NCBI GenBank assembly: GCA_002897115.2
Contig: BCIH01000010.1
Span: 486,768-507,018 of the forward strand
Direction: 5' to 3'
DNA length: 20,251 bases
DNA from: Prototheca cutis
Taxonomy: Eukaryota; Chlorophyta; Trebouxiophyceae; Chlorellales; Chlorellaceae
How positions within the stretch are numbered: position 1 is the stretch's first letter; every line of letters begins with the position of its first letter. The position numbers and the translations under genes were made by a program. The notes under the pieces were generated by a model. The model saw only the letters and a list, made by a program, of their open reading frames with translations. It was not told where the DNA came from and made no database searches. Of the stretch, positions 10,843 through 20,251 are shown piece after piece.

Positions 10843-12565
10843 ATGAAATTTAAAGCAACGCTTTCAGATCGGGGACTCCGAGTCTTGGAAAGGGGGTTTC
10901 TCCCGACGTTTGAGAAGTTTGGCAAGCGGCTGCAGATCCTGCTGGACCCAGATGGGGCGTACCTGTGCCAGAGCCCAGAGGACAACGACGGCCTGCTGCT
11001 CACAGCCCGGATATCGGGGGTGCGTGCAGATGGATCGTGTTTTTGACTGTTGCCTGCTGCGTTCGATGCCTGCATACAGTGCTGTATGGTCTTTGATGGT
11101 GGAGGAGCTGCAAATCTGGCCTTGGGCAGTCGCCACAGCCGGTTAACAATGGTCATGACGTCAACAACGGCCATGCAGGCAGTGCTCTTCGAGCCTGGCA
11201 GCCTGCACATCGAGTCACGGTGCTACAACCGCATCGCTTTTGCGCTAGATGGCGATGTGCTGCTTCGGGTGCTGCGGGCCGCAACGGGGAATGATGCCTC
11301 CAGCCTGGACATGCGGCTGACCCTCCGGCCCCACCTGGGGCCATCCCAAGGTTCGATTGATAGTTTCGTGGANTTTGCACTGTAATGCGACGTCCAGCTG
11401 CGACCTTGCATTTGCATGTGTGCACGCATGCACACTTGAGCTGTGTTGAGTGTGTGCTGGCTCTCTCTTTTTCCTGTTTCACACACACATTGACAAGAAC
11501 CACACTCTCCAATCACAACAATTTGCAGTGGAGGGGCAGCCACTGGCGCAGCGGCCAGTGCTGTGCTTTGCCTGGCAGGGTTACGAGATGAGCATGGTTC
11601 AAGACTTGCCCATTTCCAAGCCCTACCTGGCACCCCAGGTGGAGCAGCTGGTGGCGCAGCGGGACACTTCTTCGCTGTGTCCATTTTATCTGGACAGCCA
11701 GCCGGAAATGCCGCGCGTCCAAGCCCTTGCAGACAGGTTGCGTGGTCTTGCAAGTGAAGTCATTCTGAGCACCTCCCGGGACGGCACGCTGGAGCTGTCC
11801 ACCCGGGTGCCCGGCTTGGCCGTCAGTTGGGAGGTGGTGGGGCTCCAGGTCCTGCCATCCAGCATGGCCGTCGACCGAAGTCAAACTGGCGGCCTGGCCG
11901 CAGCATCAAGGTGNGCTGATGATGATGCAGCACTTGTCGGGGTTGTCTTTTTCCAAGGGGTGCTTGCGATCTGTCGCATTTACTGGGTGCTGTCACAAGA
12001 GGAGCGGCAGTGGGGCGCTTGAGCCAACCCCGCCGACCTGGCAAGGTCGTGGGCAAAAAAGGCCCTCTCAAAATTCAGAAATACCAGGATGAACACTGCA
12101 TTAATCTGATAAAGAAACCCAATTCATAATTCGCGGTGCAGGAAGCATGGATCGGGCCAGGCACTGCCAGGTGGCATCACGGTCGCAGCCTGCACCCTCG
12201 CGAAACATGTATCCCGTGTGTGCCAGGCTTCGCAGCTGACGGGGCCCGCCCAGCTCCTCCTGGGCATTGGAGGTGCGACCTGCTCGGGACTGGGCAGCAG
12301 GGTGGTGGGGGTTAGATTTACTTGCAAGAAGCCCCTTTGCCGGCCGGACTGCTGCGATGGCCCAGTGCAGAATGCTAAAGCCACACTCACACGTAACTGA
12401 TCTGTGTCATCCATACATCATGACACGCACAATGCACACACAATCTGTGCAGGGGAAGGCGGGTTTGTGCACCTGCTGTGTGTGTACAGCGACCCCGAGA
12501 GCAGCGGCGGCTATGACGACACTATGAGCCTCTCGTTCAAACTTCCCGTCCGGGAAGAATCGTAG
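10843..12565 (+). CDS. HUS1: HUS1 checkpoint clamp subunit, five exons
   Basis: HUS1 is one subunit of the RAD9-RAD1-HUS1 (9-1-1) PCNA-like ring, which is loaded at damaged DNA in the nucleus and activates the ATR checkpoint. Exons 10843-11019, 11179-11350, 11529-11910, 12142-12272 and 12453-12565 join without a frame break to 324 residues, somewhat longer than human HUS1 (about 280). The start MKFKATLSDRGLRVLERGF matches the family N-terminus. VLCFAWQGYEMSMVQDLPIS matches the conserved segment that ends in an aspartate-(I/L)-PI motif before the second PCNA-like half. The fourth exon (TLAKHVSRVCQASQL, then AQLLLGIGG) and last exon (FVHLLCVYSDPE, then MSLSFKLPVREES) fit the C-terminal sheet. 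Both N bases in the gene (11373, 11914) lie in introns. Confidence 0.88.
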
Positions 12566-12637
12566 GGAGAGTGGCGAGGCGAGCCAACACGCCACACTAC
12601 TATATCAAAATCAGAGCCTTCATTCGTTCATGGTATT

Positions 12638-12642
12638 TGTAA
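12638..12642 (+). terminator. Probable HUS1 poly(A) signal (TGTAA)
   Basis: TGTAA is the standard chlorophyte polyadenylation signal. This copy lies 73 bases after the HUS1 stop codon, in an AT-richer patch before the next gene on the same strand. Confidence 0.6.
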
Positions 12643-12766
12643 AATCACAATGCCGAGCGGTTGATCGTACGATCTGGGGCCCAGATCACGACATGACATG
12701 GCCAGGTGGTGTAGGACTCTGGACGGCTCCAGGCGTGACCTCCCATGACATGACGGCCCTCATCCA

Positions 12767-14185
12767 ATGATGTCGGCGTCCCGACGCTATCATGGGCCTG
12801 TTAGAAGAACAGGATCTTGGCTCGGCGTGTTACGGATCCTCAGCCTCATCGCCTTGCTGGTGCCCCTGGGCCATGCCGGCTCAGGGGCCCACCCCCCATC
12901 GGCCGCGGTGATCCTGTCGTCCTCCCGCGGCTGGCTCAACTACCGCCACACCGCCAATGCCATGGCAGTCTACCATGCCGCTCGCAAGTGAGAAACGCGG
13001 TGGCCGTTGAGCTGGGCGGGGCTCATACTGGGTCCCACTGCTGGACTGCCATGCACCACCTGACCAGGTTACCCATCACCCTTCCTCCCTGCTTCTTAGG
13101 TGTGGGATGCCGGATCGTCGAGTGGTGTTGATGCTGGCAGACCCGCTGGCCTGCAGCCCTCGGAATGCACGGCCGGGGGTGCTGCGCCTGTCTGCCAGCG
13201 CAATTGCCGGGGAGACCCCGCCTGCCAGCGCACTGGTGGGGGATGCCGTCTCAGAACGGAGCCTGGTCCGAGTCCTCACAGGTATGTTGATGTGATTTGC
13301 GGCACCCAGGCATCCGCCTGCATGCTTGGTATTGGCCACACGGGATGGGGTTCCCTCCACAGCGTGCCACACACCACGCCCTAGTCAACAACAATCCTGC
13401 TGGCCCCTGCACAGGGTACATGCCCTCGGGCTCACCTGCACGCGCCTGCCTGCGCACCGACGCTGGCACGAATCTGCTGCTCTTTCTGACGGGGCACGGC
13501 GGCGATGAGTTCTTAAAGATGCACGATCAGACGGAGCTGAGTGCTGCTGACCTGGCCGCAGCCATCGACATCATGCATCGTCGTCAGAGGTGCGTGCGCT
13601 ACGAGAAGAATGGATGGTTCATCAGTTGCGTCTTTCTTGCATGTTGTTGCCATGCGGGTGCCTGGATTTCGTCATGAGCTGGGCGCTTGCACCGCTCCGT
13701 GTGTCTCTTCCGTCACATGGAAATCCATTCATATCCGCATGCATGCGCCTGTCCGAATGCATGCATCCCTACACACAATGTGACCCTGNCCCACAAACCC
13801 AAACCAGCACTCCCTGGATCACAGGTACGGCAAGCTGCTGGTGCTGATTGACACCTGTCAGGCGGCGACGATGTGCGGCCGCATCACTGCGCCCGGCGTG
13901 CTGTGTGTGGCCAGCAGCATCCGGGGTCAGAGCTCGTATGCCCACAGCGCGGATGCCATGCTGGGTCTGCATGTGATTGACGAGTTCAGTCATGCGCTGG
14001 GCGAGCTGGCGGGTGCAGGGTGGGCTTCCAAGCCCCTGGCAGGGCTCGTACAAGCCCTGGCCCGGAGTGTCAAGCTGTCCACAGTGGCCGTGTCGGGCAC
14101 CGATATGGCCATCCTGCACACCATGACCCTGGCAGACTTTTTTGGAAGTGTGCATGAGCCCTGGCTGGCTGGCTGTAGTGCCTGA
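12767..14185 (+). CDS. GPI8: GPI8/PIG-K, catalytic subunit of GPI transamidase
   Basis: Caspase-like cysteine protease (family C13) of the ER GPI transamidase. It cleaves the C-terminal signal of a protein and attaches a GPI anchor. Exons 12767-12987, 13100-13281, 13415-13589 and 13825-14185 give 312 residues with all phases agreeing. The N-terminus has a hydrophobic signal segment (LRILSLIALLVPLGHAG). Conserved blocks follow: SSRGWLNYRHTANAMAVYHA, RRVVLMLADPLACSPRNARP, LLLFLTGHGGDEFLKM with catalytic His162, LLVLIDTCQAATM with catalytic Cys204, and ADFFGSV. These residues sit almost exactly where the human enzyme has them. The product stops a few residues after DFFGSV, so the luminal tail and membrane helix seen in animal and yeast enzymes are absent from this model; a further 3' exon is possible. 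The N at 13789 is intronic. The start could also be the next codon, at 12770. Confidence 0.9.
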
Positions 14186-14847
14186 GCACATCAAAAGGTG
14201 GCGCAGCAACCCCCGCCTCACCGTGATGCACTTGCTCTCGTCCGACATGTGCACTCCCGCGTTGCTTTCACTTTCCATGTCGAGATCGTTTTACACGCAG
14301 AAGGGACAACGCATTGAGTGGGAAGAAGACCGTGCCTGTTCAATATATCAAGGGTAAAACGGGGAGGATGAACGAGCGTACCGGCACGTCGCCGCAGCCG
14401 TCATCTCTACCCCGGGGCAAAGGCAGTACGAAGAGTCGGTGTCGTGCCCGCGGTTTGCCTCCTGCCAGGGGAGAAGCCACGGTCAACGGCAAGCATGAGG
14501 AAAAGGGGGCCGCTACTGCAAGGGAAGGAAGCGTCGTGCTGCGTCATCGCTTGTCAAAATCGTTGGACGTTGGGATCCGTGGGCACGGCCCGGACCGACC
14601 TCTTGGCTGCCTTTTTCTTCAGCCCAGAAACCTGGAACAAAACGGGGATCGTTCGCTGTGGGATTTGGGAGCAACGTACACATCCGGCTCACATGGGAAG
14701 ACACGTCTTCTGATAATGCAGTGCACGGCACCAAAACACCCTCGCTGGTTCCTCCTCCTACAGAAGCACGACAGCATGACAACAACCGCCCATCCGGGAT
14801 CAAGCCCAGCCCTTTGGGCAGTGCACTCTAAGACATCACCTGGCAAT
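14186..14847. other. Convergent intergenic region (GPI8 / CBM20)
   Basis: A 662-base stretch lies between two genes that point at each other, so it should hold both 3' ends. I see no recognisable coding sequence. A TTACA (minus-strand TGTAA) occurs at 14291-14295, but it is about 550 bases beyond the CBM20 stop and is a weak candidate. A plus-strand open frame that starts here and runs into 15297 is the shadow of the CBM20 gene. Confidence 0.5.
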
Positions 14848-16735
14848 TCAAACATCAGGGAAACCCATGGGAGTGTGGTGCGGCATGCCAGGGATTCCCC
14901 CAAAAAAGCACCTGGAAAAGTAATCTGTTACCCGTTGCATGACGCTCTCGGCCTTGGACGCCTCCGGCTTGGCGACTGCCCCGGCCGCAGGGGGTGCGGG
15001 CTTGGGCTCGCTCGCCACGGTCTCCTCCAATACGGCCTTGGGCTCGGCTGCCAGTGCTGCCTTGAGTGCAGCCTGCTCCTCTGCCACCTCCCCAGCCGTG
15101 ATCTGTTGGAGCGGAAGGGGGCTCACAATGACACAGTGTGGGCAAAGGTGTGTCAGTTGTCAGATCACCGGCCACGCATGCAACCCCACATCCATCAGTC
15201 TAGTCTGGGGTGCCGCAATCAAAACAGTTGCCCAGAGCAGGAACAAAAAGTCGATGGCTCTAGGGCCCAGCTCAGACCTCAGTGGGTGTCGGGTTGAAGG
15301 CCTTTTGATCTGGCTCCACCGCAGCATGCTTGGCCTTCTCGGCAGAAGCAGGTGCAGTGCCGTTGCCGTGGCCAGGCGTGCTGCTGCTCGGAGCCTCGGT
15401 GGCAGCAGCAGGGGGTGTGACCTCGGCCACCACGGGCTCCTCAGCGGGGATGACAGCCTCAACCTCCTCCACTGTCACCTCGGCAGGAATCACAGGCTCT
15501 GCTGTGACTTCGACCAGTGCCGCTACAGCCTCTGCTGCCACAGGTTCCGACTCCTCGGTCGCCGGCTCCTCTACATCGGGCTCAACCTCCTCGGCCTCGC
15601 CGTTGAATTCCAGGGAGAAGGAGCACGGCATCGGTCCAGCCACCTGGCCAAGGAAAGAAATAATGAATGTAATCCAGACAGGTGTGAGGTCATGCTGTCT
15701 GCGGGGCCGCGAGGGGCCTGCGGCCCCAGACCCCGGTCGGACGACATCGTGCCAACTGCATGCGCCGACCCTCGGCATGCCCAGGCACTCAGAAACAAAG
15801 CCCGGAGTCTCACCTTGAGCACACGGTTGTCACCCATCTCCCAGTATGCAACATCGTCATCCTCGTTGTGGATGACAAGCTTGTAGTCGTGGCGGCCTTC
15901 AGGCAGCTCCAGCTCTGCCGTCCAGACATCACCGTCGCCCCAGGTGAGGGCTGACAGCAACGAGGAGTTAGGAGGAGGTCAAATTGCCTTCCATAAGTTG
16001 ATGCTTTGCTGATTTCAGGTGACAGAGCACCAGAGGGGTCAAGCATGCCCAAGCAGTCCGGCTCGTCACGACGAGCCGCCTGCCTTCCAGGCGCACACAG
16101 AGCGACGCTTGCACGGGCATCAACCCCTGGTCCAAGAGATCACGTGCAGTTGCAGGGTACACTGTGTGCATCCACCCCAGTGCGTCAGGCATGAACAGCG
16201 CCCTGGGGCCCCCCCTTCCAGCCTCGCCAAACCCCCACGGCGCACTTGGGGCATGGGTGAGATCCCAGGCTCCCAGCTCCTCCACGACCCCCGTGATCTT
16301 CAGGACTTCTCCAAAGTGCACGTGCTGGGTGACGCGGATGGTCACGGGGACCAGGGTCTCCGGCCCCTCGGCATCGAGTGCCGCCGCCGGACTGGGTTCC
16401 AGCCGGGGGCAGCGCCTGCTGCGCACGAACCCATGCTTCACCTTGGAGGCCGCAGCAAGTCCAACTGGACCTGCGATGACCAGCCAAATGGTGATCAGGC
16501 TTGCGCATGCACACACGACCCCTCGATCACGGGGCCCGGGCCCAGATGGGGACCAGCTGCCAAACGTAAACCCCAGACGTCGACGTGCCCTCGTTCCCCT
16601 GTCGCAGCCCAGATGCCCATGGACAAGCGTACCTGGAACTCTGACTGCAATCATATGAGAAAGCGCAGCACCACGACGTTGGTGGCACGTGCTCGGCACG
16701 GCTTTGGCCAGCCCCACGCAAAGGGTTGTCTGCAT
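14848..16735 (-). CDS. CBM20 starch-binding protein with acidic tail, probably plastidial
   Basis: On the minus strand, exons 16735-16633, 16470-16246, 15950-15814, 15643-15278 and 15102-14848 join in frame to about 361 residues. The first 70 or so are rich in Ala, Arg, Ser and Val, with few acids until residue 59, like a plastid transit peptide. A CBM20 starch-binding domain fills about 77-157: VTIRVTQHVHFGEVLKITG, VVEELGAWDL, LTWGDGDVWTAELELPEG, HDYKLVIHNEDDD, YWEMGDNRVLKV. The Trp residues in LGAWDL and YWEMGDNR sit where CBM20 site-1 tryptophans are expected. The rest is a Glu/Val/Pro/Ala-rich acidic region ending in an Ala/Glu/Lys stretch. No catalytic domain follows, so a role in binding or organising starch is inferred, not shown. 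The 3' end is less sure: a donor-like CGG|GTAACA near 14935 might lead elsewhere. It diverges from the oxidoreductase gene. Confidence 0.82.
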
Positions 16736-17114
16736 GGCAGGCCTGTGGACCCCGTCAATCCCTTGCGATGCAGTGTACGGTTGCTACAGGAGAGACAGGT
16801 TGATGTGCTGAGCACTATAAGATGTTGAAAATGACTTGTCCCAGCAGAGTTCCTTTCCGATGTGCTCAACCCAACCCACGGACTCAGAACCCTGTTTTTG
16901 TAGGAATTTTCGTCCTGTCTACCCGGTCCCGAAATTTGATGGCGTGCTGATCAAGTTGCATACACACCCGGACCTCAAGACCCGCTCGAATTGGGAACTC
17001 TCTTGCACAATGATCCGTCTGATTCCACTGCCGTGATGCCGGGCGCGTGAGTTGCGTGCTGGAGCCGGCGCCCGGCCTTTCGGGTCTCGGCGTCTTTCAG
17101 GCCCGGTGGCAGCA
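16736..17114. promoter_or_regulatory. Shared upstream region of two divergent genes
   Basis: Only 379 bases separate the start codons of the CBM20 gene (minus) and the oxidoreductase gene (plus). Both promoters and both 5' leaders must lie here or overlap the genes. I could not name individual elements with confidence. A short plus-strand open frame (16836-17036) is present but unrecognised. Confidence 0.55.
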
Positions 17115-18975
17115 ATGAAGCCGTATGGATTTGCCAGTCCTGCAAGCTTCAGAACCCATGGCCGCATCGATCGTCATGTGCCTGTGTGGCAGACGAGATC
17201 GCTCCCGGCGCGGCCGATGCGTGCTGGTCGGATGCAGGTGGCCAACGGGGCGCTGGGGGCTCCCGGAACGGGCGACATTCGATGGACTCCGGCCACAGTT
17301 GTGGAGAACAGGTGGGTGCACCCATTTTCCAATGTCTGCGGCCGAGATTTGGATTGATTCATCGTCGTGGAGAACGTGTGCACGCTTCATGGAGCTTCCT
17401 GGTGCTGCCAGCGGGGGTAGTACTGCCGAAAAGCTCCCTGGCCGAGAATGCACTTCCCCGGTATGCTGGCTTCTAGCAAACGCAGAGGAGCTCCGTGCCT
17501 CTCAAATCAACACAATGGCAGGGATGCATGCCTGGACGGCTCCCTTCGGTTGCTGCGGCTCTCGGTCGAGGACCGGGTCCAGTACCTGGACGGGAGGAAA
17601 GTGCGGCAGATCCAGAACGGACGTCGATGGCGGGATGATTACGAGGTGCCGCAGGCGTGTGCAGGATGATGAAGTGGTTGCCTGGGATTGAGGAAGGATA
17701 CAGCGAGTGCTCCGGACAGAAGCCAAGCTCCGTTGCTCGTCCGGGGTGGAAGGGGTTACAGTAGTCAACCTGCACCCCCCCCCCCCCCCCCCCCCCCCCC
17801 ACCCCCCCCCCCCTTCACACCCCATGCAGGTCCCCGGGCAATCACTGGCTCTCAAATTTTGCTGCCAAGAGGGGCACTCCGACGTGAGCACCTGCCCCCC
17901 CGAGGATGCTGCAGTGGTCAGCTTCACGCTGGCTTCCTCGCCCACCCGCACCCGCGCCGAGTCGGCCGGGCTTGATGCCACCATGGTGGAGATTCTGGTG
18001 GAGGGTGACGCCGGGGACAAAGCCTCTGTCGTCCTCATGCGCGCCGCCCCGGGGACGTTCCTCGAGGTGTCCCCCGTCCTCGGCAGAGGGTGTGGTGTGC
18101 ACGCTGCTTGGGCGCGGTGTCTGGACTGTTTGTTTTTATGGAATGGGCATCGCTGTGTCCAGCCAGGCTTTTTCAAACAGAATCCCCCAACGCATACATG
18201 CATGCGTACGCATCCACAGGTTTTCCTCGCCATTTGCCCCTGGGCACGGCTTGCTGGCTGCACTGGAGGAGCGGCGGCCATTGCTGCTGATCGCGGCGGG
18301 GGCTCGCGGTGCGGCGGCGCTGCGCTCGGCGCTGTCGTGGGCGCCGCTGCAGGCCCATGCCGGGACGGTGCCCGTGGCCGCCGCGGTCGTCGCGCCCCGA
18401 GCAGAACAGGCGCCATTCCTAGAAGATTGGCAGGCCTGGCGCGAGATGGGGGTGAGGGGGCGGGGAGGAGGGCGGGCTGTCGTGGCGGGTGGCTGTTGCG
18501 GTTGGGACCTCGTTCAGGGCAGTGCTCCAATTGCTGGCACGGGGCAGCTCACATGTTCATGTCACATCCGCTTCCTTCCACCTCTGGCCATCTGCAGGTC
18601 CAGGTGCACGTCATCTACCAGAATGTGGGCACCTCTGGTGACATGGTTGAGGCGAGCAATGGCAGCGCGGCCGGGGGAGGCCGGGCTGATGGCCCCCGAA
18701 ACGCAGAGGGGCCGGTGTCCTCGAGCGAACGAGAAGCCCCCGGGCAAGAGGCATTGAGCCTGAGCCTCTGCTCGGCGCTGGACAGTCTGCTCGGCCGAGG
18801 CCCTGCGGGTTTGAGAGCCCTGCTTGGAGCGAGCTCAAAGGATGCTTTTGTGATGCTGTCGGGCGTGCGGCCCTCTGACGGGGCTGAGCTGTCCAGGCGT
18901 CTGCGGAATGCGGGGGTTCACGGTCGCCGAATCCTGGTGGCCGAACGGGCCTCAGGGCCCTGGTCAGCAGTGTGA
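17115..18975 (+). CDS. FNR-like FAD/NAD(P)-binding oxidoreductase, probably plastidial
   Basis: Exons 17115-17311, 17522-17645, 17830-18089, 18220-18451 and 18598-18975 give 396 residues with every phase agreeing. The start (MKPYGFASPASFRTHGRI and on, Arg-rich with no acid until residue 19) resembles a plastid transit peptide. WTPATVVENR and LRLLRLSVED lead to YEVPGQSLALKF (about 105-117) and VVSFTLASSP, the FAD-domain strands. Then come TFLEVSPVLGRGF (about 183-195), a nucleotide-domain strand PLLLIAAGARGAAALRSAL (about 214 on), FLEDWQAWREMGVQVHVIYQ, and FVMLSGVRPSDGAELSRRL near the end. The order and spacing match the plant family typified by Arabidopsis At1g15140, whose substrate is unknown to me. 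The usual GTG-type loop reads AGARG here, and a Gly/Ser/Glu-rich insert sits at about 284-325. Which nucleotide it binds, and whether it is active, cannot be told from the sequence. Confidence 0.75.
17775..17813. repeat. Poly-C tract in an intron (26 C, one A, 12 C)
   Basis: This nearly pure C run lies just before the acceptor (CCATGCAG at 17829) of oxidoreductase intron 2 (17646-17829). It may serve as an extreme polypyrimidine tract. Its exact length in the assembly is doubtful. Confidence 0.9.
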
Positions 18976-19656
18976 CATTGGCCACGCCGACCAATGTAGT
19001 GCACATGTACACGCAGAAGGGGTCGTTTGGGCGTAATGACCATCGGCATGTTCACAGACCAGCAATGGAAGAATTGCAGTGACAGTTTGAGTCGTCTAGG
19101 CAGTGAAGTCTGGCTCAGAACGGTCAGACTCAGGCAGTCACGCTCACGGCACTCGTTTGTCCAAAAAGGAAAACCCTGAAGACCGAGAAAAAGGGGGTTG
19201 ACGGAGAGCAATCCCACATGCTTCCTCTCACCATCAGCCAAGAAGGTCATGAGAACAACCTTGCAGTAGAGGGCTCAGCCATGGTTTTTTGGCACTCCTT
19301 GTGATTGCGCTCAATCCACACCTTCCTCAGACTGCTTGTCAGGGTGCATGATTTGAGGTGCAACAGGTTGGCTCACGGCCTTCTCGCAAGCATGCAACTC
19401 CGTGAATGTACACAACAGGAAGCGTGCGTAATCATCATACGCGTGGGAAGTGGTAGTAAGTAGCCTGGGGTTGATCCGTGCGGGTGTTTCGTCCGAGGCA
19501 CACATCGCCGGCAAACAAGAATAAGCCCACACAGAATCAGGTAAAACAGGTCAACAAAGTGACCAAGAAAATGTGCTGCAGAGCAATAACAAATTGCATC
19601 GACAAGCTACAGTGGCATGGGTCGTGGCAGTCTGGACAATCATCGCCACAGTGCAT
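18976..19656. other. Convergent intergenic region, nothing recognised
   Basis: This stretch lies between the oxidoreductase stop and the last exon of the minus-strand membrane-protein gene and should hold both 3' untranslated regions. It is less GC-rich than the genes. The short open frames in it (for example 19311-19532 and 18918-19250, both minus) are not recognisable and may be chance. Confidence 0.45.
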
Positions 19657-20251
19657 TCAGGGACCAGGTCCACCGTTGAATAGAAAATGTGCCAACAACA
19701 TGGGACCCGCTTGACTTGTGGGGCACATGATCAACAGGAAAACAATAATGTGAGCTGTCAGGACAGATCGCTTTGGGGGGGCCGGAGAGCCCTGGCCAGC
19801 CTTGGAAGGTAGACACGCTGGACAGGTCGACGCAGCATGGCGTTGATGTAAGACTTGTTGGCCAACAGCAGGCGGTCGCTGAATGCCATGCACCCAGGCC
19901 TGCAGTGGCCTGGCCCTATCTTACACTCTGCCACCAGGCAAAGACAAACCAGAGAGAGGCATAGGCAGCCTGAGCTGCAAATGACCATACCCAGGCCACT
20001 TGCGCACGGTCTAGCGACGCCTTCATGATGTTGCACAAGGGCAGGAAGCCCCCAATGGCAAAAGGCCACATGACCACATGCCTCATCCAGTCACCTGACA
20101 CATACAAGCGGTCACTCCAAAACCTCTCCTCCGAGGGCCGACCGGCGACCTGTGGTTCCGATTGGGATCAGACGGAGCAGGGTGTCAGGAGAATTGCAGC
20201 CGACACCAGGGTGTGAAACTCTTGGTAGGGTCTCAGCTTCACCGGAGAAAG
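19657..20251 (-). CDS. Multi-pass membrane protein, 3' part only
   Basis: Family not recognised. A minus-strand exon 20094-19925 opens after a clean acceptor (GTGTCAG) in phase 1 and ends at a good donor (AGT|GTAAGA). It encodes two clearly hydrophobic segments, HVVMWPFAIGGFLPLCNIM and AQVAWVWSFAAQAAYASLWF, joined by a short polar loop (KASLDR), so it looks like part of an integral membrane protein. The following exon, after the acceptor CACTGCAG at 19900, reads in phase 0 to a stop at 19657 and contains another hydrophobic stretch, VLTAHIIVFLLIM. A different frame over the same bases (RLLLANKSYINAMLRRPVQR) looks equally protein-like, so the last exon is unresolved. The gene continues beyond the right edge. 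Confidence 0.45.

Noticed and set aside
14314..15297. Long plus-strand open frame (327 codons)
   Set aside because: Most of it is the reverse shadow of the CBM20 gene tail exons on the minus strand, and its translation has no protein-like motifs.
16836..17036. Short open frame upstream of the oxidoreductase
   Set aside because: The translation is unrecognised and out of frame with the gene, and it sits in the shared promoter and leader region. At most it is an upstream open frame.
17502..18530. Long minus-strand open frame (342 codons)
   Set aside because: It lies across oxidoreductase exons and introns on the opposite strand, reads through the poly-C tract as poly-Gly, and is Pro/Arg/Ala-rich in the manner of GC-rich shadow frames.

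Overview
The window reads as nuclear DNA of a green alga, most likely a trebouxiophyte of the Chlorella type. The genes are GC-rich and cut into short exons by GT-AG introns of about 50-290 bases. Proteins with recognisable plant or algal relatives (an ATXR3-type SET methyltransferase, a GCK-domain protein, a probable plastid flavin oxidoreductase, a CBM20 starch-binding protein) sit next to general eukaryotic genes (HUS1, GPI8/PIG-K). A TGTAA motif, the usual chlorophyte poly(A) signal, lies just downstream of HUS1. Seven ambiguous bases (N) and several long homopolymers suggest a draft assembly. All family assignments were made by reading translations against remembered families. No search was run.

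Layout: (1) 1-625, no gene recognised. (2) 626-7101, +, a 16-exon ATXR3/SDG2-like histone H3K4 methyltransferase. (3) 7102-9518, a less GC-rich stretch with only a weak candidate for a small secreted protein. (4) 9519-10391, +, a GCK-domain protein whose first exon was not found. (5) 10843-12565, +, HUS1, the checkpoint-clamp subunit, five exons. (6) 12767-14185, +, GPI8/PIG-K, the catalytic subunit of GPI transamidase, four exons. (7) 16735-14848, -, a CBM20 protein with a probable transit peptide and a long acidic tail, five exons. (8) 17115-18975, +, an FNR-like FAD/NAD(P) oxidoreductase, five exons, divergent from gene 7. (9) about 20251-19657, -, the 3' part of a multi-pass membrane protein that runs off the window.

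The genes do not form a pathway. They cover chromatin, the DNA-damage checkpoint, GPI anchoring, starch binding and plastid redox, which is normal for gene-dense algal DNA. Reading frame is kept across all proposed junctions of HUS1, GPI8, the CBM20 gene and the oxidoreductase, and across all but one of those in ATXR3. No new defence, mobile or biosynthetic system was found. The points most worth a second look are the opposite base composition of the two ends of many introns, the unusual nucleotide-binding loop of the oxidoreductase, the acidic tail of the CBM20 protein, the missing C-terminal tail of GPI8, and the unassigned 2.4 kb stretch.
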